Source: Curtanaerobium respiraculi (GTDB lineage Bacteria > Actinomycetota > Coriobacteriia > Coriobacteriales > Eggerthellaceae). From it: a stretch of DNA of 64,000 nucleotides. The stretch is from the NCBI RefSeq assembly GCF_024609215.1, contig NZ_JANIPD030000012.1:1-64000 (forward strand), written 5' to 3'. The notes under the pieces were generated by a model. That model did not search any database and was not told where the DNA came from. It was given only the letters and a program-made list of their open reading frames with translations. Shown here in pieces: positions 1 to 7,513 of the stretch. A program made the position numbers and the translations under genes. Position 1 is the stretch's first letter; each line of letters starts with the position of its first letter.

Positions 1-75
1 CGTTTTTATCTTTGCGGGCGCTGCTTTTAGGAAGCGACACCGCACCCCATTATGGCAGAAGTGCTGGAATGGCGC

Positions 76-621
76 TCAGAACCGGCTTTCCTCGGATTCG
101 TTATCCGCAGGATCCGCTGCAAGCCCCTCCACAAGCGCATACGTTGCGGGGCCGAAGCCCATCAGACGGCAGACCTCGGCCTCTATCTCGATTCCGTCTG
201 CATCATCGCCTACGAGCATGTTGAGCGCGCGATGCGCCGAGACCGCCTGGGCGGGCAGGCCGTCGGCGATGCGCCTGGCGTTGTCGTCGTGCTAGACGAT
301 GGCCACCTCAAAGTCGCCGAAGTGCTCACGCGCCCAGGCGACGGTGAGCTTGCAGAGCGCGTCCAGTTCCACGTGGTCCTTGTGGTCCGACGAGAGCACG
401 TAGTGCTTGTAGGTACTGCAGGCCCCGTCTCCCCAAGGCGTGTCGTTTTGCCAGTGCGAGCGCGTGTCGTCCATCGCAGCTGCCCAGTCGAAGGCGGCAG
501 CTTCGCGATCGAGAACGTCGAGGTTCAGGTAGTCGGCGACGAGCACTCTCCCGCCCTTGGTGAGGTTGCGATAGACGCCCCTGCAGGATGTGTGGCCGGA
601 TATGGGCTTGAGCAATGGCAT
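76..621 (-). pseudogene. Relaxase / mobilization nuclease remnant
   Basis: The N-terminal part resembles relaxases of mobilizable and conjugative elements: it opens with MPLLKPISGH, then has a YLTKGGR-like stretch, a TYKHY-like stretch and HFGDFEVAIV, which in intact relatives is followed by YHDDN and the metal-binding histidine region. Here the Tyr codon is TAG (292-294), so the frame stops after EVAIV, yet HDDNARRI continues in the same frame behind it. After that the sequence no longer looks like a relaxase and the frame closes at 76. The gene therefore has a nonsense codon and a deleted catalytic middle and cannot nick DNA. I chose the ATG at 621 because the family begins at MPLLKP. An intact helper element could still be nearby outside the window. 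Confidence 0.6.
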
Positions 622-897
622 TGAAGCCACCTACAGGAAGAGCAGACGCGGCTCTGCCACCTCGCACTCGTGCTCCCGTCGCTCGGCATCCGGGTGGAGA
701 AGCGCGCCATTGAAGCAACGGCGCGATGGGCGCGGCTCCCGGTGCCGCCAAGTGCTATCTCGTGCGTTGTACGCACAAGATAGGCTGCTTGCTTAGAAGG
801 GGAAGTCTGCCGCGTTCGGTAGGAGTTGACGTCCATGCAAATGCATTGCTGCTAGAATGTATTCACGTTGTATTTACCCAAAAGGCAGGTGCACAAG

Positions 898-1104
898 GTG
901 AAGTATTCGGAGCTTGTGAATAGTGGTGCCACCGAGACCGAGCTGCAGGAGCAACTCGTTGGCGGTGACATGACCACCATCACCATGCGCATCCCCAGAA
1001 ACCTCAAGGAAGCAGGAGCAGAGGCCGCGAACCTGCGCGGCATCAGCTTCAGCGCCTTCATTCGCATGTGCATGATCGAAGAGCTTACGAAGAAAAGGCA
1101 GTAG
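898..1104 (+). CDS. Small ribbon-helix-helix-like DNA-binding protein
   Basis: A protein of about 68 residues. The second half (MTTITMRIPRNLKEAGAEAA, then a short helix and SAFIRMCMIEEL) has the strand-helix-helix pattern of CopG/Arc-type regulators or antitoxins: a basic beta strand with alternating polar residues followed by two helices. I prefer the GTG at 898, preceded by an AGG-containing stretch; an ATG at 970 would leave only the RHH domain. It lies four bases upstream of the broken restriction gene and may have regulated it or be a leftover of a mobile-element control module. No toxin partner is visible. Confidence 0.5.
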   Translation: MKYSELVNSGATETELQEQLVGGDMTTITMRIPRNLKEAGAEAANLRGISFSAFIRMCMIEELTKKRQ

Positions 1105-1107
1105 CCG

Positions 1108-1823
1108 GTGGCACTAGACGAGCTACATACCGCTGGCTCGGGCTTCATCGAGAGCTTCGACTCGCGCTACCCGACGCGCGTCCTGGAGACGCTCCTTAGC
1201 GATCGCACTACCGGCCACAACATCATCTGGGCCGATGACGAGTACGAGGCCCTCGGCGACGGCTACATGGGAGACGACGAGATAACCGTCGAGAAGATCA
1301 CCGGCCTCTCCTCCGGTGTCATCAAGCCGCGCATCGCCAAGGAGCAGGAGCACCAGTCGCAGCGCACCAGGACGCGCGCAGAGGTGTTCACACCGTCGTG
1401 GCTGGTGAACCGCATGAACAACGACCTCGACGCGCATGGTTCGGCGCGCGGGACGCCTTCAACGCGGAGGAGGGCACCGTATGGCACACCAGCGCGGGGC
1501 CGATAGCCTTCCCCAGGAGGAAGGGCCACGGTTGGCACGCCTACGTCGAGAGCCCACGCCTGGAGATCACCTGCGGCGAGGCGCCCTTCGTGTGCTCGCG
1601 CTACGACACCGTCACGGGAGACGCCCTCTCCGTGGCAGAGCGCATCGGCTTCCTCGACCGGAAGCTGCGCGTCGTGAGCGAGAGGACCAAGTCGCGTCGC
1701 GAGTGGGTGCGATGGGCGCTCACGGCCCTCAAGGCCTCATACGGCTTCGAGTACCAGGGCGACAACCTGCTCCTCGCGCGCATCAACGTGTTCAAGACCT
1801 TCTGCGAGCATCTTTGCGGTTGA
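1108..1823 (+). pseudogene. Frameshifted, truncated restriction/methylase-type gene
   Basis: Two overlapping frames make up one protein. The first (from GTG 1108) has TRVLETLLSDRTTG, HNIIWADDEY and RTRAEVFTPSWLVNRMNNDLD; the second picks up at about 1433 with AWFGARDAFN and runs through ESPRLEITCGEAPFVCSRYD, FLDRKLRVVSE and YQGDNLLLARINVF to a stop at 1823. The change of frame sits in codons near 1430-1435 (one base lost). The TRAEVFTPSWL element is typical of large restriction endonuclease subunit M-like proteins carried by mobile elements. The usual C-terminal half is missing, so the gene is both frameshifted and truncated. Family assignment is from memory of such proteins. Confidence 0.55.
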
Positions 1824-2196
1824 TTTTAAGGTCAGCCGAACACGTAGGCAATCTCGTTGTCTCAGCAGTTATCCGAACGCTTCGAGGGGGCTCTGGCGAC
1901 ACACATTCCTTGGAGTTCTTGGGGAGGTTGTGGGGGCTGGGTGTTCGGATGGGTATTGACTGGAAAGCTGCCTTTAGCTCGCGGGGATAGTCCAGACTCA
2001 TCTGAACGAGATCGTCGTGAGAGGGTATAGCTTGTCCTTGGTCGAACTCGCCTAGATCCAGCACCGTCGTCGACTCGCGCTCGAGCGCGGTGTGGAGCAC
2101 GGCTTCCCTGGCTGGGCAGGCTTTCCTGCGCTGCTTCTTCGAGCCGCAGCTCCAGAGCTCCTGCTGGTTGTACTCCTTGCGCCGATGGCTGTGCAT
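1792..2196 (-). CDS. Hypothetical ORF, possibly a recombinase tail fragment
   Basis: A 134-codon open frame in the stretch 1824-2226, which otherwise holds nothing recognisable. Its first 35 residues (RRKEY, LWSCGSKK, ACPAR) faintly recall the zinc-ribbon region of large serine recombinases, where a Trp-x-Cys is followed by a second Cys about ten residues on; the C-terminal half is Pro/Arg/Ser-rich and looks like noise. No convincing ribosome-binding site precedes the ATG. It may be a decayed fragment rather than an expressed gene. Confidence 0.2.
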   Translation of the reverse strand: MHSHRRKEYNQQELWSCGSKKQRRKACPAREAVLHTALERESTTVLDLGEFDQGQAIPSHDDLVQMSLDYPRELKAAFQSIPIRTPSPHNLPKNSKECVSPEPPRSVRITAETTRLPTCSADLKINRKDARRRS

Positions 2197-2226
2197 GTAG
2201 CTCGCCCCAGCTGGTTTTGAACTAGC

Positions 2227-3297
2227 CTAGCATGCTTTCGGTGGCTTCCCGTATGTCCTGAAGGCGGCGGTCAGTACACCCTTGATGCCCTTCCAAATGA
2301 ACGAGAAGATGCCTTTGATGCCACTCCAGGTTTGTGACCAGTTGCCAGTGAAAACTCCGGCAAATACATCAAAAAGGCCAGTGAGCACCCCGAAGGCGAT
2401 TTCGAGCACGCTCGCTACGACTGAGAACACGATCTCGAGCAGAAGCGCGAGGACGCTGCACAGGGTGTCCCACGCCGTCTTGGTAACCCCCGCTAGGTTC
2501 TGGAAGTCGAAGCCCAGCGCGTTGATGCGTCCGACGATGTCAGAGGCGAAGGTGTCCGCAGCCTCGCTTGTGTGCTGCCGGGTCGCGATGGTGGCCTCGC
2601 GGAAGCCCTCGTTGGTTTGCCAGAGGTACGCGAAGGTCGTCACGAGCGTGCCGATGACGGCGACGGTAGCCACGACGGGAGCGGAGATGCCGGACAGTGC
2701 GGCATCAAGCTTGCCTAGCAACCCTTCTGCGACCTTGGCCCCGATTACGAGCTTGGCGATCGCCTTGCCCGCAGCCGAGAGGATCTGTATGGTCGTGCAA
2801 TGACGCTTGAGCATCTCACGGATCTGGGCCGTGAATCCGACGCGAGATTTGTCCGTGAGCGTTGCGCGTACGTTCTCGGGCTCGGGCCGCGAATCTGGTG
2901 CCTGCGCGCCCTGGCTGTTCAGCGCCTTGGGCATGATTTCCGAGAGGTCGTGCAGTAACTGCGACAGCTCATAGAAATCTGCCATAATGTCCTTGATGTT
3001 GGGCACAGGCTCTTCGAGCGTGTCAAGCAGCGAGAACTCGCCGCCAGTCTCGGTGATCTCCTGGTCGAGCGAGAGGACGTTTCCCGCACGGCGAAACTCG
3101 CAGTTCAGGCAGTCGGTATCGCACAACCAAAAGCGGTTCTTCGGGCAGACGCAGCGCCCGTGATACTGCATGCGCTTGCGGGTGGCGTCGCACTCGCGGA
3201 TGTAGGGGCAGTAGGTCTCTTCGTCGACTTCCGCCCACTGGCGGGTGGACTTGAGGTAGATGCGGTGGGTCTTGGGACGGTTGTCTCGGGCTTTCAT
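2227..3297 (-). CDS. Chimeric ORF: conjugative-element sigma-like N-terminus joined to phage tape-measure fragment
   Basis: 356 residues with a good Shine-Dalgarno (GAGGAG) before ATG 3297. Residues 1-120 match the start of sigma-factor-like proteins of integrative conjugative elements: RIYLKSTRQW, a Cys cluster (C49, C51, C59, C63, C66) and LSLLDTLEEP-like text; the helix-turn-helix that should follow is absent. Residues 150-170 (RVGFTAQIREMLKRH) look like part of another mobile-element protein. Residues 185-356 are hydrophobic and Gly/Ala-rich with the TNEGFREA, GNWSQTWSGIKGIF and IWKGIKGVL pattern of tail tape-measure proteins, including several membrane-like helices. The parts are in frame, so a fused protein could be made, but neither ancestral function is likely to survive. 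The tape-measure part is the more certain. Confidence 0.5.
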   Translation of the reverse strand: MKARDNRPKTHRIYLKSTRQWAEVDEETYCPYIRECDATRKRMQYHGRCVCPKNRFWLCDTDCLNCEFRRAGNVLSLDQEITETGGEFSLLDTLEEPVPNIKDIMADFYELSQLLHDLSEIMPKALNSQGAQAPDSRPEPENVRATLTDKSRVGFTAQIREMLKRHCTTIQILSAAGKAIAKLVIGAKVAEGLLGKLDAALSGISAPVVATVAVIGTLVTTFAYLWQTNEGFREATIATRQHTSEAADTFASDIVGRINALGFDFQNLAGVTKTAWDTLCSVLALLLEIVFSVVASVLEIAFGVLTGLFDVFAGVFTGNWSQTWSGIKGIFSFIWKGIKGVLTAAFRTYGKPPKAC

Positions 3298-3538
3298 TGT
3301 CGGTCTCCTCTTGGCTGGGAAGCCGAAGCGGAGACCGCCCGAATGGGTCTGCCAGACAGATGTGCGGCATGGGTCACCTCGTGCGGATTTCTCCGCCCCG
3401 GCTTGGTGACCAGCCGTTCGCCAGCTGGCTCTATTCGCTTGTCAGGGCCGCTTTCGCGGCGAACAGCCCCTGTCTGTGCACTCGAGGCATCACGTCGGCG
3501 ACCCTGGGCCTTTTAGCGTCGTGCCCGGGACGTTGCGC

Positions 3539-3733
3539 CTAGCTCAGGTCTGCATCGATGGCGTACAGCTCGTTGAAGATGTCAGGGAGGTCAAGGACAT
3601 TCGCCTCCTCGACGCATGTAACGCCTAACCTCGCGAAAGCAGTCTCAGCGGCTGCCGAGCCCAGTTCGGAGGCAACGGCTGCAGCCGAGTTGTCGATGTT
3701 GACCAGCCAGTTCTGACGCTCGTACTCGGTCAT
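3539..3733 (-). CDS. Small conserved mobile-element protein
   Basis: 64 residues, acidic, beginning MTEYERQNWLVNIDNSAA and ending LPDIFNELYAIDADLS. A strong ribosome-binding site (AGGAAGGAG) precedes ATG 3733. Short proteins of this kind accompany conjugative-element genes, which fits the chimeric sigma-like ORF downstream on the same strand after a gap of about 240 bases. That gap (3298-3538) has no gene I can recognise. The function is unknown; the predicted fold is all-helical. Confidence 0.5.
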   Translation of the reverse strand: MTEYERQNWLVNIDNSAAAVASELGSAAAETAFARLGVTCVEEANVLDLPDIFNELYAIDADLS

Positions 3734-3951
3734 TGTTCGCTCCTTCCTGTCTCAGCCTTCCTGTCCGGACGAGTCAGGCCATTGACGAAATATTTCTTTG
3801 CGTTCGCACGCATTTTCTTAGCGATAGGCTGATGAATTATCAGCAACGCACAGATTCGTGATAGACTTGGAAATAGATGTTTATCGCGCATCTGTTGATG
3901 CCCATTCTAGAAAGCGTGGCTTGCTGGGTTTTGACAGCCGGTGACGCGGTT

Positions 3952-3968
3952 GTGACAAGAGTTGTCAC
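3952..3968. promoter_or_regulatory. Palindrome before the ABC-3C operon, candidate operator
   Basis: GTGACAA-GAG-TTGTCAC is a perfect 7-bp inverted repeat with a 3-bp centre, ending three bases before the ribosome-binding site GGGGAGG (3971-3977). A TTGACA at 3931-3936 could be a -35 element, but no good -10 follows at 17 bp. The XRE regulator at 7249 is the obvious candidate to bind here; that link is inference. Confidence 0.45.
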
Positions 3969-3983
3969 GTGGGGAGGTTGGAC

Positions 3984-4979
3984 GTGCAGTTCTGCGAGAT
4001 TGCCCAAGAGCTGAAACCGCTCCTTGAGCCTACGAGCACGAATTCCGATTTCGTGCTGTCTCTCGTCGGCCAGCTTTTGCGTGACCCCATAGACGAAGAC
4101 GAGCAGAAGCTTTACGACAGGGGGTGCTACAACCCGCTGAGCACCGTCGAACCAAACACTCGCAACGTGTACTATTCCGGAACTCGCCCAATCTCGAAAA
4201 TCAAGGCAGAGGTAATCTTCAACCGGTTCGATGCACACTCATTTGTTGAGACCATTGACGACCTTCCAGATGCGGGCAAGGAGCATCTGCAGAAGTTCTT
4301 GCGTGCTCGTGGCGTTGACGTCGAGCTTGTTGACCTCGGTGTGGCCATGGAGGACATTTTCAGGCAGCTATTCAATTCGCTATGGCAGGGCAATCCAGAT
4401 CCGGAAATCGCTCTGACCATCTACGACCCGAAGCCGAGCGTGAGGAGCTCGGTAGAGAACAGGGTGTATTGCGAGGACGGAAAGCTGTTCATCGACGGCA
4501 GCGTGATAGAGCTTCCTGTCAAGTTGAGCGCCGACGAGCTCTACGAGTTCGAGTCGGGATACATCTCCGCGCTTTGCGCGGCCTACGCCGACGCTCTCTC
4601 ACTCGACTCCGTAGAGGAGAAGGACATCCCCAGTCTTCCAGTAAAGTACAGGCGAGACTACTCACGGCAACGGAAGGCTTACCTGAGCGCGGAGAGCATC
4701 CAACGCTCAATGCGGGAGGTATACGACGAGGGCGAGAACCAGTTCGACATCCTAAAGGCCGATGCCTATGACGGCATCCAGACCACGTATTTCGGCGACT
4801 ACGAGAACGGGTACGGGCGGCTGGTGAGCGTGCTCAATAAGGTGTCAGACATACAGCTCACGAAGTCGAAGCTCATGCTCATCAAGAACCTCATCGGCAA
4901 CCTCGAGCGCCTCGGAATAGTCCACATCCTCGTCAATGACGGCACTATCAAGTCATGGGTGGATCCATATGAAGAATGA
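3984..4979 (+). CDS. ABC-three component (ABC-3C) system C-terminal-domain protein
   Basis: 331 residues, with no signal peptide or membrane segment. Position and character match the first protein of ABC-3C conflict systems, in which an SMC/RecN-like ATPase works with a small middle component and a larger protein carrying a variable C-terminal sensor or effector domain. The family identification rests mainly on the neighbouring middle component and DUF3732-type ATPase; I believe the C-terminus (YFGDYENGYGRLVSVLNKVS and a helical tail) is of the CTD7 type. The GTG at 3984 is chosen because GGGGAGG lies 6 bases ahead; GTG 3969 has nothing comparable. It overlaps the next gene by 11 bases, so the three genes are translationally coupled. 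Confidence 0.6.
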   Translation: MQFCEIAQELKPLLEPTSTNSDFVLSLVGQLLRDPIDEDEQKLYDRGCYNPLSTVEPNTRNVYYSGTRPISKIKAEVIFNRFDAHSFVETIDDLPDAGKEHLQKFLRARGVDVELVDLGVAMEDIFRQLFNSLWQGNPDPEIALTIYDPKPSVRSSVENRVYCEDGKLFIDGSVIELPVKLSADELYEFESGYISALCAAYADALSLDSVEEKDIPSLPVKYRRDYSRQRKAYLSAESIQRSMREVYDEGENQFDILKADAYDGIQTTYFGDYENGYGRLVSVLNKVSDIQLTKSKLMLIKNLIGNLERLGIVHILVNDGTIKSWVDPYEE

Positions 4980-5415
4980 CGTCTTCAACTCGGTTTTCGA
5001 GAACATGCTCAGGGTTCTGCTGCTCTCGGAGGTGCTCGGCAAACCGGCGAACTCCGACCGCATCGCTGCCCTAGACTTCATAAGCATCTTCGGAAAGAAG
5101 TTCGAAGTCCTCGGCTCGAACCTTCACGGCGACAACGATTTCGGCTTCTCCGAGTACACGGACAAGAGGAACAAGGTCAGCGAGGCACTGAAGCTGGCGG
5201 TGAAGAACGGCTTCATCGAGGCGACGAACACCGGCGATGGTTTTGCCTACGCAATAACCTCTCGGGGCAAGCAGGTGGTGGACGCTTCCCGCTCGCCCTA
5301 CTCGACGGCATACGCATCGGGGGCTTCGGTCGTTTGCGAACGTTTCGAATCCACCTCCGACGACAAGCTCCTGAAATTCATCACAGGCAAAGCTGTAGAG
5401 AGCAAGGGGGTGTGA
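4969..5415 (+). CDS. ABC-3C system middle component (MC2-like)
   Basis: 148 residues. It starts inside the end of the preceding gene (ATG 4969, GGTGGA upstream). NSVFENMLRVLLLSEVL, the conserved LDFISIFGKKF, then a winged-helix-like region (VSEALKLAVKNGFIEATNTG and YAITSRGKQVVDA) are as expected for middle component 2 of ABC-3C systems, small wHTH proteins that bridge the ATPase and the C-terminal-domain protein. It ends one base before the ATPase start. No DNA target is evident from the sequence; the role in an anti-mobile-element complex is from the published classification of ABC ATPases in conflict systems. Confidence 0.6.
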   Translation: MKNDVFNSVFENMLRVLLLSEVLGKPANSDRIAALDFISIFGKKFEVLGSNLHGDNDFGFSEYTDKRNKVSEALKLAVKNGFIEATNTGDGFAYAITSRGKQVVDASRSPYSTAYASGASVVCERFESTSDDKLLKFITGKAVESKGV

Positions 5416-5416
5416 G

Positions 5417-7252
5417 ATGCATTCTTTCATGGTCGAGAGCCTCCGCGTAACCGGAGCGGACAAGGAAGACGCCTATGTAGAGTTCGCTGACGGGCTCAAC
5501 ATCATTCGCGGGCGGTCGAATACTGGCAAGACCTGGATACTGAAATGCCTCTATTACCTATTCAGCTCGGACACGAGGCCGTTCTCTCCCTCGACAGGCT
5601 ACACGGATATCGTGGGCACGTTCCTCACGAAAAGCTTTGGCCGGATGACCATTTCTAGGAAGCTGGACGATACGACGGCAGTCGTGCTGGCGGAAAGCAA
5701 TGAGATAGAGGACGGCGAATACGCCACCAACTACAAAAAGAAGAAGCAGGGAACCAGGTACCTCAACGATCTGTGGCTCCGCATAATCGGCCTAGACGCG
5801 ACCATCGAGGTGCCGAAGAACGAAAACTATGCCAGAGACCGCATCTCATGGACGAACATAGCCGGTGCATTCATCACCGACGAGAGCGAAATTGCCAAAG
5901 AGGGATCCATAATTCTGAAAGAACCCACATATGCGACCTCCCTCATATCCTCGCTGATTTATTTGTTGAGCGGGGACTTCAAAGAAGGGGTAAAGGAGAT
6001 CCCGAAGAAGGAGATCCTCGAAGCGCAGAGCGAAGGGAGGTCTTCCTTCATCCGGGAACAGCAGAAACGCCTGAAGCAACAGCGGTCAGATCTCATCCTT
6101 CAACTCGAAGAGCTTGCAAGCATCGATGTCGAGAAGGCGATGGAGGAACTCACCTCGCGCATCCAAGAGATTCAGGCGCGCGCAAACGAGCTGGTCGAGG
6201 AAAGCCGCTCCCTGTCACGCCAGATCGCGGTGCAGCAGCAAGAAGAGGCGAGTTGCAAGGTGCTCATCGACCGTTACGAGAAGCTTGCGAGCCAGTACAA
6301 AGCCGATCTCGCACGCCTCGACTTCGTCTCCAAGGGCGAGACCGCTGTCCGCGAGCTGCCACAGATCGGCACCTGCCCATTTTGCGGCGGGCCTATGCAT
6401 CCAGATAGCGACCCACTCTATGCCGAAGCCATAGAGGGTGAGGCGAGACGCATCGCCTCGGAGCTGGCTGTCATCGTCGCCACGGAGGTCGGAGTCCGCG
6501 ACGATTTATCGATTATCCAGGCGGAGCTGGCAGACTTGATGCAACGCAAGTCCGAGGTCGCCAAAAAGCTCGAGGTAAGCAGCCGTGAGATTCGTGACTA
6601 CAGCTCCGACATTCAGAAGTACCGGGAGTATTCATCCTTGAGCGGGAGAATCGAGTTCGTTGAAACCCAGCTGCTCGACCTGGGGGAGCAGCTCGCTAAT
6701 CCATCGTCCGAGAGTGAGAAAACGGAAAAATATAGGGCCAAGAAGGAGTTCAAGAAAATCGTCGGCAGCGATTTCGACGAATCTCTGAATCGTATTCTCA
6801 AGGACTGCAATTATCGTACCGGCGGCTATGCGAGCTGGGACTTCACGAAGTTCGACGTATGCATCGACGGCATCCCAAAGTCGGAAGACCAGGGGCAGGG
6901 CTATTGTTCCTTCCTCAACTCAGTCGTCTCGATGATGTTCTACGAGTACTTCAATCGCGAAGGGGTCTTCATTAAGCCGGGAATCCTGATGATCGACACG
7001 CCCCTTCTCGGTTTCGACGAAAACGAGCTGGGCTTCGATGGTCAAACCATCAAGGTCGGCCTGTATCAATACTTCAGAGACCACCAGGGTGACGGCCAGA
7101 TGATCATTGTCGACAACATGGGGGTCATGCCAAACATCGACTTCGAATCCCATGGGGTCAACGTGATCACCTATCACAAAGATGAGGAAAAGGGACATGT
7201 TTACGGCTTCATGCCCAGTTTGAGAAGAGACCTTCCGAAGGAGGAACAATGA
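5417..7252 (+). CDS. ABC-3C SMC/RecN-like ATPase (DUF3732 type)
   Basis: 611 residues. The Walker A motif GRSNTGKT is at residues 32-39, earlier than in most ABC proteins, as in SMC-like ATPases. It is followed by long coiled coils (about 205-310 and 345-430) interrupted near residue 320 by CPFC, a Rad50-like zinc-hook motif. The C-terminal ATPase half has GILMIDTPLLGF (Walker B/D-loop region). This is the motor of the ABC-3C module; such proteins are thought to clamp nucleic acid and trigger an effector response to invaders. It begins one base after the middle component with AAGGGGGT upstream, and its stop overlaps the XRE gene start (ATGA). All motifs are intact, so it should be functional. 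Confidence 0.75.
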   Translation: MHSFMVESLRVTGADKEDAYVEFADGLNIIRGRSNTGKTWILKCLYYLFSSDTRPFSPSTGYTDIVGTFLTKSFGRMTISRKLDDTTAVVLAESNEIEDGEYATNYKKKKQGTRYLNDLWLRIIGLDATIEVPKNENYARDRISWTNIAGAFITDESEIAKEGSIILKEPTYATSLISSLIYLLSGDFKEGVKEIPKKEILEAQSEGRSSFIREQQKRLKQQRSDLILQLEELASIDVEKAMEELTSRIQEIQARANELVEESRSLSRQIAVQQQEEASCKVLIDRYEKLASQYKADLARLDFVSKGETAVRELPQIGTCPFCGGPMHPDSDPLYAEAIEGEARRIASELAVIVATEVGVRDDLSIIQAELADLMQRKSEVAKKLEVSSREIRDYSSDIQKYREYSSLSGRIEFVETQLLDLGEQLANPSSESEKTEKYRAKKEFKKIVGSDFDESLNRILKDCNYRTGGYASWDFTKFDVCIDGIPKSEDQGQGYCSFLNSVVSMMFYEYFNREGVFIKPGILMIDTPLLGFDENELGFDGQTIKVGLYQYFRDHQGDGQMIIVDNMGVMPNIDFESHGVNVITYHKDEEKGHVYGFMPSLRRDLPKEEQ

Positions 7253-7491
7253 AGCTTTCGTATAAGAAGCTATGGGTGATGCTCGTCGAACGAGACATGA
7301 AGAAGACCGAATTCGCTAAGAAGGCAAAGATTAGCTCGGCTTCTCTTGCGAAACTCGGAAAAGGCGCGAACGTCACGACGGACATTCTCGTGAAGATTTG
7401 CGAGGAGCTGCATTGTGACATCGGTGACATTTGCGAGATTGTCCCCGACCAAGACGAGGACAACGACCGTTCCTTCGCTACGCGGAAATAG
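7249..7491 (+). CDS. XRE/Cro-family transcriptional regulator
   Basis: 80 residues, a single Cro/CI helix-turn-helix: LWVMLVERDMKKTEFAKKAK (helices 1-2), ISSASLAKLGKGANV (recognition helix) and TTDILVKICEELHCDIGDICEI, the usual tail of small HTH_26-type regulators. AAGGAGG precedes the ATG, which overlaps the ATPase stop. It sits between ABC-3C and the type I restriction genes. Regulators of this type often hold back restriction or defence genes until methylation is established, so it may control both modules and could bind the palindrome at 3952. Confidence 0.8.
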   Translation: MKLSYKKLWVMLVERDMKKTEFAKKAKISSASLAKLGKGANVTTDILVKICEELHCDIGDICEIVPDQDEDNDRSFATRK

Positions 7492-7513
7492 GTTTTACGA
7501 GAGGTTGCTGATA

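Noticed and set aside
525-836. ORFs upstream of the relaxase on the minus strand (possible MobC)
   Set aside because: Frames are Arg/Ser-rich and have no MobC-like helix pattern; the stretch 622-897 shows no supportable gene.
826-858. Promoter TTGACG ... TAGAAT before the RHH gene
   Set aside because: The spacer is 21 bp, too long for a normal sigma-70 promoter; perhaps an extended -10 only.
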